A model generated the notes under the pieces. That model did no database searches and was not told where the DNA came from. It worked only from the letters and a program-made list of their open reading frames with translations. A stretch of DNA of 64,000 nucleotides from UBA1479 sp038109305. GTDB lineage: Bacteria; Pseudomonadota; Alphaproteobacteria; Rhodospirillales; Casp-alpha2. The stretch covers positions 62,001 to 126,000 of the forward strand of contig JAYNIR010000001.1 of NCBI GenBank assembly GCA_038109305.1, given 5' to 3'. The position numbers were made by a program, and so were the translations under genes. Position 1 is the first letter of the stretch; the number at the start of each line of letters is the position of its first letter. Positions 16,807 through 25,222 of this stretch are shown piece after piece.

Positions 16807-16899
16807 TCTGATTTCCCGGCGCCACCCGCGCCTTGGGCCTTCGCAGCCCTCCCTATCCCGCCATTTCCCACCGCCGCCCGGCGTGCTATCACCAGCGCC

Positions 16900-18810
16900 A
16901 TGCTACACGTAAACGACATGACCTTCCGGCTCGGCGGCCGGGTGCTGTTCGACCAAGCGACCATCCACCTGCCCAAGGGCAAAAAGATCGGGTTGGTCGG
17001 GCGCAACGGCGCCGGCAAGACGACGTTGTTCCGGCTGATCCTGGGCGATCTGTCGCCCGACCAGGGCAGCGTCTCCATGCGCCGCAATGCGCGCATCGGC
17101 ACCGTCACCCAGGAAGCACCCTTGGGCGACGAAAGTTTGATCGACACGGTCCTCGCCGCCGATACGGAGCGCGCCCGCCTGCTGGCCGAGGCGGAAACCG
17201 CGACGGACCCGGGCCGGATCGCCGACATCCATAACCGGCTGGCCGACATCGACGCACAGACCGCGCCCGCCCGGGCGGCCCGTATCCTCGCGGGCCTCGG
17301 CTTCGACGAAGCGGCCCAGGCGCGCCCGTGCAAGGAATTTTCCGGCGGCTGGCGGATGCGCGTAGCCTTGGCGGCGACGTTGTTCGCGCGCCCGGATTTT
17401 CTGTTGCTGGACGAACCGACCAACCACCTGGATTTGGAAGCTGCCATGTGGCTCGAGGATTATCTGGCGACGTGGCAGGGCACGCTGCTGGTCATCAGCC
17501 ACGACCGCACGCTGCTGAACAAGGTCGTCGAGGAAATCGCCCACCTGCACGATCAAAAGATCAACCGCTATGCCGGTAACTACGACCGGTTCGAGCGCAC
17601 CCGCCGGGAACAGCAATCCCAGCAGGCGAAACTGCATGCCCGGCAATTGTCGGAACAGCGGCGCATCCAGGCTTTCGTCGACCGGTTCCGCGCCAAGGCG
17701 ACCAAAGCGCGTCAGGCGCAAAGCCGGTTGAAGCAATTGGCGCGGATGGAACCCATCGCCACCGTGATCGAAGAAAAAACGACGACCTTCAACTTCCCGA
17801 ACCCGGACCCGTTGTCGCCGCCGCTGATCAACCTGGACCACGCGTCGGCCGGATACGGCGACGGCCCGCCGGTGCTGAGCAACCTTGACCTGCGCATCGA
17901 CATGGACGATCGCATCGGACTGATCGGCGCCAACGGCAACGGCAAATCAACGATGATAAAGATGCTGGCAGACCGGCTGAAACCGATCGACGGTAAGCTA
18001 GTCAAATCATCGAAACTGAAGGTTGGCTACTTCGCGCAGCATCAGGCGGAGGAACTGCGCCTCGACGAAAGCCCCTATCAACACATGGCCCGCGCCATGC
18101 CCATGGCGACGGAACCGAAAGTCCGCGCGCATCTGGGCCGGTTCGGATTTTCCGGCGATCTGGCCGACAGCAAGGTTCAGGTTCTTTCCGGCGGGGAAAA
18201 GGCGCGGCTTTTGTTCGCGTTGATGTCGACGGAAGCGCCGCACATTCTTTTGCTGGACGAGCCGACCAACCACCTGGACGTCGACGCGCGCGAGGCGCTG
18301 GTCCACGCGCTGAACGATTATGACGGCGCGGTGATCCTGGTGACCCACGACGCGCACCTGATCGATCTGGTCTGCGACCGGTTGTGGCTGGTCGCCGGCG
18401 GCGGATGCCGGCAGTTCGACGACGATCTGAGCGCCTATGCCAAATTGTTGATGGAAGAACGCCGCAAGGCCCGGCGCCGCACCCGCGCCGAAAAAGACGA
18501 CGGCGCCGGCGCGCCCGACAAGCGGGAAATGCGCCGGCTTCGCGCGCTGAAGCGCGAAGAAACCACCGCCCTGCGCAAGACCGCCCGCGACGCGGAAAAA
18601 GAAATGGAGCGCCTGGCCGCGCGGGTTTCCAAGATTGAGGCGAAACTGGCTGAACCCGGCGCCTATGACGGCCCCACCGCAAAGCTGATGGAAATGCAGG
18701 TCGCTCATAAGAAAGCGAAGGATGCGCTGGCGGCGACGGAGCAGGCCTGGCTTGCCGCCCACGAACAGATCGAAGCGGCGGAGGCCGCCCAGTTGGACGA
18801 AGCCTCATGA
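16900..18810 (+). CDS. ABC-F family ATPase (YheS/Uup-like)
   Basis: A 636-residue soluble protein with two tandem ABC ATPase domains and no membrane segment. Domain 1 has Walker A GRNGAGKTT (residues 34-42), signature FSGGWRMRVALA and LLLDEPTNHLDLEAA. An Arg/Gln-rich linker (about 225-290) follows, corresponding to the P-site tRNA interaction motif. Domain 2 has GANGNGKST, LSGGEKARLLFAL and LLLDEPTNHLDVDARE. A charged coiled-coil tail of about 120 residues closes the protein. ABC-F proteins act on ribosomes (translation factors or antibiotic-resistance proteins); the tail and linker favour a housekeeping YheS/Uup-type role. It is coupled to the next gene by an ATGA overlap. Confidence 0.92.
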   Translation: MLHVNDMTFRLGGRVLFDQATIHLPKGKKIGLVGRNGAGKTTLFRLILGDLSPDQGSVSMRRNARIGTVTQEAPLGDESLIDTVLAADTERARLLAEAETATDPGRIADIHNRLADIDAQTAPARAARILAGLGFDEAAQARPCKEFSGGWRMRVALAATLFARPDFLLLDEPTNHLDLEAAMWLEDYLATWQGTLLVISHDRTLLNKVVEEIAHLHDQKINRYAGNYDRFERTRREQQSQQAKLHARQLSEQRRIQAFVDRFRAKATKARQAQSRLKQLARMEPIATVIEEKTTTFNFPNPDPLSPPLINLDHASAGYGDGPPVLSNLDLRIDMDDRIGLIGANGNGKSTMIKMLADRLKPIDGKLVKSSKLKVGYFAQHQAEELRLDESPYQHMARAMPMATEPKVRAHLGRFGFSGDLADSKVQVLSGGEKARLLFALMSTEAPHILLLDEPTNHLDVDAREALVHALNDYDGAVILVTHDAHLIDLVCDRLWLVAGGGCRQFDDDLSAYAKLLMEERRKARRRTRAEKDDGAGAPDKREMRRLRALKREETTALRKTARDAEKEMERLAARVSKIEAKLAEPGAYDGPTAKLMEMQVAHKKAKDALAATEQAWLAAHEQIEAAEAAQLDEAS

Positions 18811-19616
18811 CCGGCGGCGCCTTGGCCGATGCATTGGGCCGCCGTTTCGATCCGGCGCTGGAGGCGCGCATCCTTTCTCTCGTGCCGTCCCTGACGGAAA
18901 CGCTGTTCGCGCTGGGCCTTGAAGACCGTATCGTCGGGCGCACGACCTACTGCATTCATCCCGCGGACCGGGTCAAGAAAGTCGCCAGTGTCGGCGGCAC
19001 GAAAAAGGTGAACTGGCGAAAGGTACAGGCCGCCCGCCCCACCCATGCGCTTTTGAACATCGACGAAAACCCGAAGGACATGGCGGCGGAATTGCAGCGG
19101 CGCGGCATCCTGTCGGTCGTCACGCATCCGATCGAGCCCGCGGACAATGGACCGCTGATCCGGCTGATAGGCGGCCTGTTCGGGCGCGCCGACGCCGCCG
19201 CCCGCTTGGCCGATGCGTTCGACGCGGCGCTTGCCGAATTTAGGGAAACCATAACTCCGTCGCCCCGGCGCGTACTGTACCTGATCTGGAAAGACCCGTG
19301 GATGACGGTGTCGGCCGATACCTACATCAGCCGCTTTCTGGCGCTCGCCGGGTGGCGCACGGTCGGCGGCGCCGGGCGCGAACGCTATCCGGAAATCGAT
19401 CTATCCGAAGCGGTGCTTTCCGAGACGGACCTGGTGCTGTTTTCGAGCGAGCCCTTTGCCTTCGGCCGGAACGACCTGAACGAATTCCGCATAGCCCACA
19501 CGGCCCACGCCGCCAAGGGCATGCTGGTCGACGGCGAAATGCTGTCCTGGTACGGCGTCAGGTCCATCCAAGGCCTTACGTACCTCAGGGACCTTGCAAA
19601 GGGCCGATCCGCATGA
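18807..19616 (+). CDS. BtuF-like helical-backbone metal receptor domain protein, no signal peptide
   Basis: A 269-residue protein with the fold of periplasmic cobalamin/iron-siderophore binding proteins. ARILSLVPSLTETLFALGLEDRIVG is the typical first half-domain. Further matches are VASVGGTKKVNWRKVQAARPTHAL and the C-terminal lobe with YISRFLALAGWRTVGG. It starts directly at MTGGALADALGRRFD with no signal peptide or lipobox, so a cytoplasmic location is suggested. No ABC permease or ATPase for uptake is adjacent. It overlaps the ABC-F gene upstream and the MFS gene downstream by four bases each. The ligand is unknown. Confidence 0.82.
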   Translation: MTGGALADALGRRFDPALEARILSLVPSLTETLFALGLEDRIVGRTTYCIHPADRVKKVASVGGTKKVNWRKVQAARPTHALLNIDENPKDMAAELQRRGILSVVTHPIEPADNGPLIRLIGGLFGRADAAARLADAFDAALAEFRETITPSPRRVLYLIWKDPWMTVSADTYISRFLALAGWRTVGGAGRERYPEIDLSEAVLSETDLVLFSSEPFAFGRNDLNEFRIAHTAHAAKGMLVDGEMLSWYGVRSIQGLTYLRDLAKGRSA

Positions 19617-20785
19617 CCGACGACCGCGACCGTTCCGCGCCGTTGCGGCTTGCCGCGTTTTACGGCGGCATCTTTTTGGTCATGGGTATTTACGGCCCGT
19701 TCTGGCCCTTATGGCTGAAAGCGAAAGGACTCAGCCCGGAAAACATAGGATTAGTTTTCGCCCTCGGCACGCTGGCCAAACTGTCGGTGACGCCCTTCGT
19801 CGCCCGCCATGTCGACCGCAGGGGGACGCGGAAAAAATTTATGATCGGATTGGCGCTCGCCGGCGCCGGCGCGTTCGTCGTCTTCCCGTTCACCAACGGC
19901 CTTGCCGACATATTGGCCGTCACGATCGTCTATTTCGTGTTCTGGGGTCCGTTGATGCCGCTGCAGGAAAGCCTGACCATGCTGACGCGGTCCGTCCGAG
20001 CGTTCGACTACGGCCGGGTGCGATTGTGGGGGTCGATCACCTTTATCATCGGCGCCTTCGGCGGCGGCATATTGCTCAAAGGCAGGCCCGCCGACTGGAT
20101 CCACTGGGCCATCCTGATCACCATCGGATTGACGGCGGCGGCAGCACTCGCCCTGCCCGACACCCGCCACGCGCCGGCCGCGCCGGACGGCAGGCCGTTT
20201 CGCGACGTCATCGCGGTCCCCGGCATGTGGCAGGCGGTGACGGCGGCGACGCTCGTCCAGGCATCGCACATCGTCTATTACAATTTCGGTTCCATCCATT
20301 GGACGAACGCCGATCAGGGCAAGGACGTCATCGGCCTTTTATGGGCCGAGGGCGTGGTCGCCGAAATCATCCTGTTTTCCTTCGCCGCCGCGGTGGTCGC
20401 CCGGATCGGCGCGCTGCGGCTGATCATGATCGGCGCGGCGGCGGCGGCGGTGCGCTGGCTCGGCACCGGCGCGACCACCGACATCGGCTGGCTGATCCCG
20501 CTACAGGCGATGCACGCGCTCAGCTTCGGGGCGACGCACCTGGGAATCATCCATTTGATCGCCGAACGGGTGCCGCTGCATTATTCGGCGACGGCGCAAA
20601 GCCTGTACGCCATGGTCATGGGGCTCGGGTTCAGCCTGGGGTCGTTCACCGGCGGATATTTGTTCGGCTGGTCCCCGGCCGGCGCATTCTGGGCGATGGC
20701 GGCGTTCGGCGCCGGCGGCATCCTGTTTGCGTTGTGGGCTGGCGCGGCGCTTCGCGGCGGCGCGGCCGCGCCTGCTGGAAATTGA
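19613..20785 (+). CDS. MFS transporter, PP-permease/HcaT-like
   Basis: A 390-residue 12-TM major facilitator resembling the phenylpropionate permease (HcaT/LacY-like nucleoside symporter) group. The N-terminus FYGGIFLVMGIYGPFWPLWLK is characteristic, followed by FVARHVDRRGTRKKF at the loop 2-3 signature and VRLWGSITFIIGAFGGG in the middle. The ATG at 19613 overlaps the previous stop (ATGA); a longer open frame upstream is a shadow of the BtuF-like gene. The substrate cannot be inferred. Coupling to a soluble metal-receptor-like protein raises the possibility of a joint uptake role. Confidence 0.88.
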   Translation: MTDDRDRSAPLRLAAFYGGIFLVMGIYGPFWPLWLKAKGLSPENIGLVFALGTLAKLSVTPFVARHVDRRGTRKKFMIGLALAGAGAFVVFPFTNGLADILAVTIVYFVFWGPLMPLQESLTMLTRSVRAFDYGRVRLWGSITFIIGAFGGGILLKGRPADWIHWAILITIGLTAAAALALPDTRHAPAAPDGRPFRDVIAVPGMWQAVTAATLVQASHIVYYNFGSIHWTNADQGKDVIGLLWAEGVVAEIILFSFAAAVVARIGALRLIMIGAAAAAVRWLGTGATTDIGWLIPLQAMHALSFGATHLGIIHLIAERVPLHYSATAQSLYAMVMGLGFSLGSFTGGYLFGWSPAGAFWAMAAFGAGGILFALWAGAALRGGAAAPAGN

Positions 20786-20848
20786 TGAAACTTCGGCCAA
20801 ACGCGCTAGCCCCCGGCCCTAAGAGCAATACAGACCATCGGGGCGCGC

Positions 20849-21193
20849 ATGGGTTATCTTGATTCCCTGCTGTCGTTTTTCCACTTCACCCAGGACACGG
20901 ACCTGGTGGTGGCGACATGCATCGTTTTGCTTTTGATGCGCATCATCGGCGGCATGATGACCAGTATCACCAAGGCATTCGGCAAGCCGAGCAAGCCCGT
21001 GCCGATCATGAAAACTTACGGCGTCCGCACCATGCTGGCGTTCGAGGTCTGCCTCATTGCCGTGATATTCTATTATCACATGAGAGTGACCGGACGGCTC
21101 CTGCCGATCCAGATCATCTTCTGGGTCACGACGATGGTTTCCATTCCCGTCACCTGGTTTATCGGTTCGACGCTGCTGCATGTCATCTTCTAG
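20849..21193 (+). CDS. small membrane protein of unknown function
   Basis: A 114-residue hydrophobic protein with three likely membrane spans: around DLVVATCIVLLLMRIIGGMM, MLAFEVCLIAVIFYYHM and IIFWVTTMVSIPVTWFIGS. The stop at 21191 is TAG. The same frame continues immediately into a Lys/Arg-rich coding-like stretch that ends at 21391, so the intact protein may once have been about 180 residues with a basic cytoplasmic tail. I do not recognise the family. Confidence 0.6.
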   Translation: MGYLDSLLSFFHFTQDTDLVVATCIVLLLMRIIGGMMTSITKAFGKPSKPVPIMKTYGVRTMLAFEVCLIAVIFYYHMRVTGRLLPIQIIFWVTTMVSIPVTWFIGSTLLHVIF

Positions 21194-21229
21194 TCGAAGA
21201 TCTCGAAAAAGCGGAAGCCCTACCGGGCG

Positions 21230-21391
21230 ATGGTGAACAAGAAAAAGGCCGAGAAACACAATAAGCTGCGGGCCAAGATCGCCGAGGACACCAAGGAACC
21301 CCGGTCGGCGCAAAAAGAACGCGAAGGACTGAACCTGAATGGCAAAAAAGGCCATCAAGCCATGGTGAAGCGGCGGCGGGAGGAGCCTTAG
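21230..21391 (+). CDS. short Lys/Arg-rich reading frame, possible tail of the preceding membrane protein
   Basis: A 53-codon frame beginning MVNKKKAEKHNKLRAKIAE and ending MVKRRREEP. Codon third positions look coding. It lies in the same frame as the membrane protein upstream, separated only by the TAG at 21191 and twelve sense codons (SKISKKRKPYRA). The ATG has no good ribosome-binding site. It is therefore either a separate small basic protein or, more likely in my view, the severed C-terminus of the upstream gene. Confidence 0.4.
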   Translation: MVNKKKAEKHNKLRAKIAEDTKEPRSAQKEREGLNLNGKKGHQAMVKRRREEP

Positions 21392-21472
21392 TTTCACGGC
21401 AATTGGCCCTATTTCCTGACCGGATCGGGGGTACACTCCTGATCCAGGAAGACATCGGACATCCATCTAACT

Positions 21473-23080
21473 ATGACGGCATCTAACGAATACGATTACA
21501 TCGTCGTCGGCGCGGGCTCCGCCGGATGCGTCGTCGCCAACCGTCTTTCTGCCGACCCGTCGAAGCGCGTGCTGCTTTTGGAAGCGGGCGGCAAGGACAC
21601 TAATCCCTGGATTCACATTCCCGTCGGTTATTTCAAAACCATGGGGAACCCTACCACCGACTGGTGTTACAAAACCCAGCCGGACCCGGGCATCGGCGGG
21701 CGGGCGCTTAACTGGCCGCGCGGCAAGGTGCTGGGCGGGTCCAGTTCCATCAACGGGCTTTTATATATCCGCGGCCAGGATCAGGACTTCGATCATTGGC
21801 GGCAGCTGGGCAACGTCGGCTGGTCGTCTGAAGACGTACTGCCCTATTTTAAGCGCGCGGAAGATCAGGAAAACGGCGGCGATGACCGCCACGGCGCGGG
21901 TGGCCCGCTGGCAGTATCCAACACCCGAATCCGGCGCGAAATCTGTGACGCCGTCGTCGAAGCCGCCACGGAAATCGGCATCCCCGAAACCGACGACTTC
22001 AACGGCGCCGACCAGGAAGGTGCGGGGTATTTTCAACTGACGACGCGCAACGGACTGCGTTGTTCCACCGCCGTTGGATATCTGAACCCCGTCAAGCACC
22101 GCCCGAATCTGGACATTCACGTGCACGCGCAAGCCAAACGCCTGACCACCAGGGACGGCCGCGCCGTCGGCATCGAATACGACGTAAAGGGGCGGAACAC
22201 CTATGCCGCCTGCCGCGGGGAAATCATTTTGTCCGCGGGGGCCATCGGCTCGCCGCAGACGTTGATGCTGTCCGGCATCGGCCCCGGCGATCAACTGCAA
22301 AGCCTCGGCATTCCGGTGGTCAAAGACCTGCTCGGCGTCGGCGGCAACTTGCAGGATCATTTGCAGCTTCGCCTCGTTTTCCGCACCCACCAGCCGATCA
22401 CGCTGAACGATCAGGTCGGCAATCCCTTGGCTAAAATCGGCATGGGGTTAGAATTTTTGTTCAAACGGTCGGGGCCGCTGACCATGGCCGCCAGTCAGGC
22501 GTGTATCTTCACGCGATCGCGCGACGGGCTCGACACGCCGGACATCCAATACCACATCCAGCCCTGGTCGGCGGACAGCCCGGCGGAAGGCCCGCACAAG
22601 TTTTCCGCCTTCACCATGTCGGTCTGCCAGCTTAGGCCGGAAAGCAAAGGCGACATCCGCCTCGCCTCGCCGGATTTCCGCGACTATCCGATCATCACGC
22701 CCAACTATCTCTCGGCGGAGCTGGACAAACGGGTCGCCATCGATTCCGTCAAACACGCGCGGCGGCTGGCCGCAACCAAGGCGCTCAGCCCCTACATTTC
22801 CGGCGAGGAAAGACCGGGCCCGGGGTTCGACGGATCCGACGAACAGGTATTGGAAGGCGCCAAGAAGATCGCCGCCACCATCTATCACCCCGTCGGGACC
22901 TGCAAGATGGGGTCGGACTCCGCCGCGGTGGTCGACGACCGGTTGCGTGTCCATGGCGTTCAGGGCTTGCGTGTGGTAGACGCATCGATCATGCCGGCGA
23001 TAACCTCCGGCAACACCAACGCCCCGGCGATCATGATCGGCGAAAAAGCATCGGACATGATCACCGAAGACAATCGATGA
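21473..23080 (+). CDS. GMC-family FAD oxidoreductase (choline dehydrogenase-like)
   Basis: A 535-residue glucose-methanol-choline oxidoreductase that oxidises an alcohol with FAD. The ADP-binding motif VVGAGSAGCVVANRL lies at residues 11-25. WPRGKVLGGSSSINGLLYIR is the first PROSITE GMC signature, and GAIGSPQTLMLSGIG is the second. The C-terminal catalytic His lies in YHPVGTCKMG, with SGNTNAPAIMIGEKASDMI closing the FAD site. The alcohol substrate is unknown; automatic annotation as choline dehydrogenase would be over-specific, since no bet genes are nearby. Confidence 0.93.
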   Translation: MTASNEYDYIVVGAGSAGCVVANRLSADPSKRVLLLEAGGKDTNPWIHIPVGYFKTMGNPTTDWCYKTQPDPGIGGRALNWPRGKVLGGSSSINGLLYIRGQDQDFDHWRQLGNVGWSSEDVLPYFKRAEDQENGGDDRHGAGGPLAVSNTRIRREICDAVVEAATEIGIPETDDFNGADQEGAGYFQLTTRNGLRCSTAVGYLNPVKHRPNLDIHVHAQAKRLTTRDGRAVGIEYDVKGRNTYAACRGEIILSAGAIGSPQTLMLSGIGPGDQLQSLGIPVVKDLLGVGGNLQDHLQLRLVFRTHQPITLNDQVGNPLAKIGMGLEFLFKRSGPLTMAASQACIFTRSRDGLDTPDIQYHIQPWSADSPAEGPHKFSAFTMSVCQLRPESKGDIRLASPDFRDYPIITPNYLSAELDKRVAIDSVKHARRLAATKALSPYISGEERPGPGFDGSDEQVLEGAKKIAATIYHPVGTCKMGSDSAAVVDDRLRVHGVQGLRVVDASIMPAITSGNTNAPAIMIGEKASDMITEDNR

Positions 23081-23130
23081 CAGCACCGCTGATCGGCATA
23101 GGGGCGGACTGAACACCGAGACTCCGCCCC

Positions 23131-23784
23131 TTGGGCTTTATCCTGGACCTGCCCGTGGACCTGATTGACCAGCTTCTGCAATTCAATTTTAAGGCGTTCG
23201 CCTCGGTCGTGATGATCGACCTGGTGATGTCGGGCGACAACGCCATCATCATCGGCATGGCGGCGGCGGGTCTTTCCCCGGCGCTTCGCAAAAAAGCCAT
23301 CGCTATGGGCATCGTCGTCGCAATGGTGCTTCGGATCTGCTTTGCCTCCGTCACCTATTATCTGTTGCAGATCATCGGCCTGACGCTGGCGGGCGGGCTG
23401 TTGCTGCTCTGGGTCGCGTTCAAGATGTGGCAGGAAATCCGTTCGGGCGCCCTCGGCATGCCCGATCCGGACGCCGACCCGGACGCGCCGGAGCAACCGC
23501 AGAAATCACTCCGCAGCGCGGTCATTTCGATCATCATCGCCGACATAACGATGTCGTTGGATAACGTGTTGGCCGTCGCGGGCGCAGCTCACGGCGCGCC
23601 GGGGATGCTGATCTTCGGCCTAGCGCTGTCGATTTTGTTGATGGCGTTCGCGGCGAACTTCGTCGCGCAGATTTTGGAATGCAATCACTGGATCGCCTGC
23701 ATCGGGCTTGCCGTCGTCGCCTATGTGGCGCTCGACATGATCTGGCGCGGCGGCAATCAGGTGCTGGCGGCCGGGGTACTGTGA
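23131..23784 (+). CDS. TerC family integral membrane protein (YjbE type)
   Basis: A 217-residue membrane protein of the TerC superfamily with two inverted repeats, each bearing a conserved acidic motif: VVMIDLVMSGDNAIIIG near residue 28 and IIIADITMSLDNVLAV near residue 135. About seven spans are expected, with a polar PDPDADPDAPEQPQ loop in the middle. TerC relatives export metal ions such as Mn2+ or are linked to tellurite resistance, but this subgroup is poorly studied. The start is a TTG at 23131 without a clear ribosome-binding site; a GTG at 23155 is an alternative. Confidence 0.82.
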   Translation: MGFILDLPVDLIDQLLQFNFKAFASVVMIDLVMSGDNAIIIGMAAAGLSPALRKKAIAMGIVVAMVLRICFASVTYYLLQIIGLTLAGGLLLLWVAFKMWQEIRSGALGMPDPDADPDAPEQPQKSLRSAVISIIIADITMSLDNVLAVAGAAHGAPGMLIFGLALSILLMAFAANFVAQILECNHWIACIGLAVVAYVALDMIWRGGNQVLAAGVL

Positions 23785-23850
23785 CGCAGACGCGCGCACC
23801 GGGCGCAGGCGCACGCCGCGTCAGACAAACAAGGTGCGATTGACCGGACC

Positions 23851-24045
23851 TTAAGACGTCGGCTTCGTCTTCGTCATGCAGTCGCCGGACGGCTCTTCGA
23901 TGCCGAACGGGTTGCGGACCGTCTCGCTTGCCGGCGCCGGGGCCGGCGTGCTCTGGCCCTTGGCGCCCTCGTTGACGTCGGCTGCGCCGAACGGGGTGAG
24001 CCCCAAAAGAACGATTAACGCCAATGCCGGAATGAAATGCCGCAC
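23851..24045 (-). CDS. small secreted protein of unknown function
   Basis: A 64-residue protein with a signal peptide (MRHFIPALALIVLLGLTPFG, cleavage near AAD) and a short polar mature part containing APAPASETVRNPFG and a single Cys near the end (SGDCMTKTKP). The GTG start at 24045 is preceded by GAGG at suitable spacing. It faces the TerC gene. The size and composition resemble the small uncharacterised exported proteins common in alphaproteobacteria. It could also be a chance frame. Confidence 0.5.
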   Translation of the reverse strand: MRHFIPALALIVLLGLTPFGAADVNEGAKGQSTPAPAPASETVRNPFGIEEPSGDCMTKTKPTS

Positions 24046-24204
24046 GACTTGTCGCCTCTATCACCAAGCGCGTTCAGATATGATCAATGGATCGTACCAG
24101 AAAATCCGCCCGGCCTCCACTCCGCCGATCCGCTGTCCCGGGGCTTGAATTTGGCGGGCCGAAGCGTATCCTTTGACCGGAAACAATCAGCGAAAGCAGC
24201 CCCC

Positions 24205-25185
24205 ATGCACCACAAAACCACCCCGCTTAACGGCAATTTCGGCATTGCAATTGAAGAGGTTACGGCCGCGGACCTGGCCGATCCGGCATTCCAAACCTGG
24301 GCCAGGGGGCTGTGGCTGGAGCACGGCGGGCTTCTGGCGGTGCGCGCCGACTCGCTGGCCGATCTGGCGCCGGAAGCGTTGGTCAAATGGTCCGAAGTGT
24401 TCGGCGTGGTCGAACAGAAAACCCAGACCGCCCGGGAAGACAAGACCGTCCAGGGCTTTCCCATTCTCCGCATCGGCAACATCCGCCACAAGGACGGCAA
24501 ACCAGCGGCGCAGTTGTTGCAGGTGCCGCAGCTGAAAAGCGACGCGGACATCCGCTATAGCCCGGAAACCCGCCGGCCCGTATGGCACACGGATTCCACC
24601 TTTCGGCAGCGCCCGCCCATCGGCTCGGTCTTTCATTGCCGCAAGGCTCCGGCCGAAGGTTCGGAAACGCTGTTCGCCGACATGCAGAAGGCCTATGCCA
24701 GCCTGCCGGACGCCGATCGGGCGAAACTGGATAACTTGGAAGCCGTTTGCTCCCTCGCCCACCACGACAAAAAGATCAACGCCTATTCGCCGGAATATCC
24801 GGTGCTGACACCGGAACAGCGCAAACAGAATCCGCCGAACCGGGTGCCGCTCGTGCTGAAACATCCGGTCACCGGGCGGCCGTCGCTTTATGGGTTGAAC
24901 AGTTCGACCTGCGCCATCGTGCCGACAGGCCAGCCGGTCACCGCCGCCGACCTGGACAAATGGGATCTGGAAGGCGTCGAGGACGAAAGCGTGATGATCT
25001 GGCGCAACATGCTGCCCTACGTCACGGGGCCGGAGTTCACGGTCAAATGGCAGTGGCGGCCGGGCGACATCGTGGTGTGGGACAACCGCTGCACAATCCA
25101 CTCGGGCACCGGATTTGATTACGCGAAGTACGAAAGGGAAATGTGGCGGCTGACCCTGGTGGAAGAAGCCCGCGCCGGTGCGTAA
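24205..25185 (+). CDS. TauD/TfdA family 2-oxoglutarate-dependent dioxygenase
   Basis: A 326-residue non-haem Fe(II)/2-oxoglutarate dioxygenase. The metal ligands are His128 and Asp130 in RPVWHTDSTF and the distal His in NRCTIHSGTGFD. The 2-oxoglutarate-binding Arg lies in MWRLTLVEE. The middle contains ADMQKAYASLPDADRAKL as in 2,4-D/taurine dioxygenase relatives. I start at the ATG at 24205 (MHHKTTPLNG); the frame upstream lacks family character. It is convergent with the acyl-CoA catabolic operon to its right and may contribute an oxidative ether- or C-S-type cleavage to the same substrate class, but that is inference. Confidence 0.9.
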   Translation: MHHKTTPLNGNFGIAIEEVTAADLADPAFQTWARGLWLEHGGLLAVRADSLADLAPEALVKWSEVFGVVEQKTQTAREDKTVQGFPILRIGNIRHKDGKPAAQLLQVPQLKSDADIRYSPETRRPVWHTDSTFRQRPPIGSVFHCRKAPAEGSETLFADMQKAYASLPDADRAKLDNLEAVCSLAHHDKKINAYSPEYPVLTPEQRKQNPPNRVPLVLKHPVTGRPSLYGLNSSTCAIVPTGQPVTAADLDKWDLEGVEDESVMIWRNMLPYVTGPEFTVKWQWRPGDIVVWDNRCTIHSGTGFDYAKYEREMWRLTLVEEARAGA

Positions 25186-25222
25186 GGCGGCCCGACCCCG
25201 CCCGACGCTTTCCCAATTTTCG

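Larger units (their letters stand above)
16300..16899. other. 600-bp non-coding region between oxyR and the ABC-F gene
   Basis: No convincing coding frame exists; the leftward frame ending at 16710 has no protein character. The left third is AT-rich. A perfect hairpin occurs at 16550-16567 (ACTCACA, loop AGAC, TGTGAGT), and a very strong stem-loop at 16760-16806. A run of seven T (16682-16688) follows a GC-rich segment, which could be the end of a small RNA. I could not match 6S, tmRNA, SRP RNA or a tRNA here. Confidence 0.45.

Noticed and set aside
16710..17447. Leftward frame of 245 codons before and within the ABC-F gene
   Set aside because: Mostly antisense to a confident gene, with Ser/Arg/Ala-biased composition and no ribosome-binding site.
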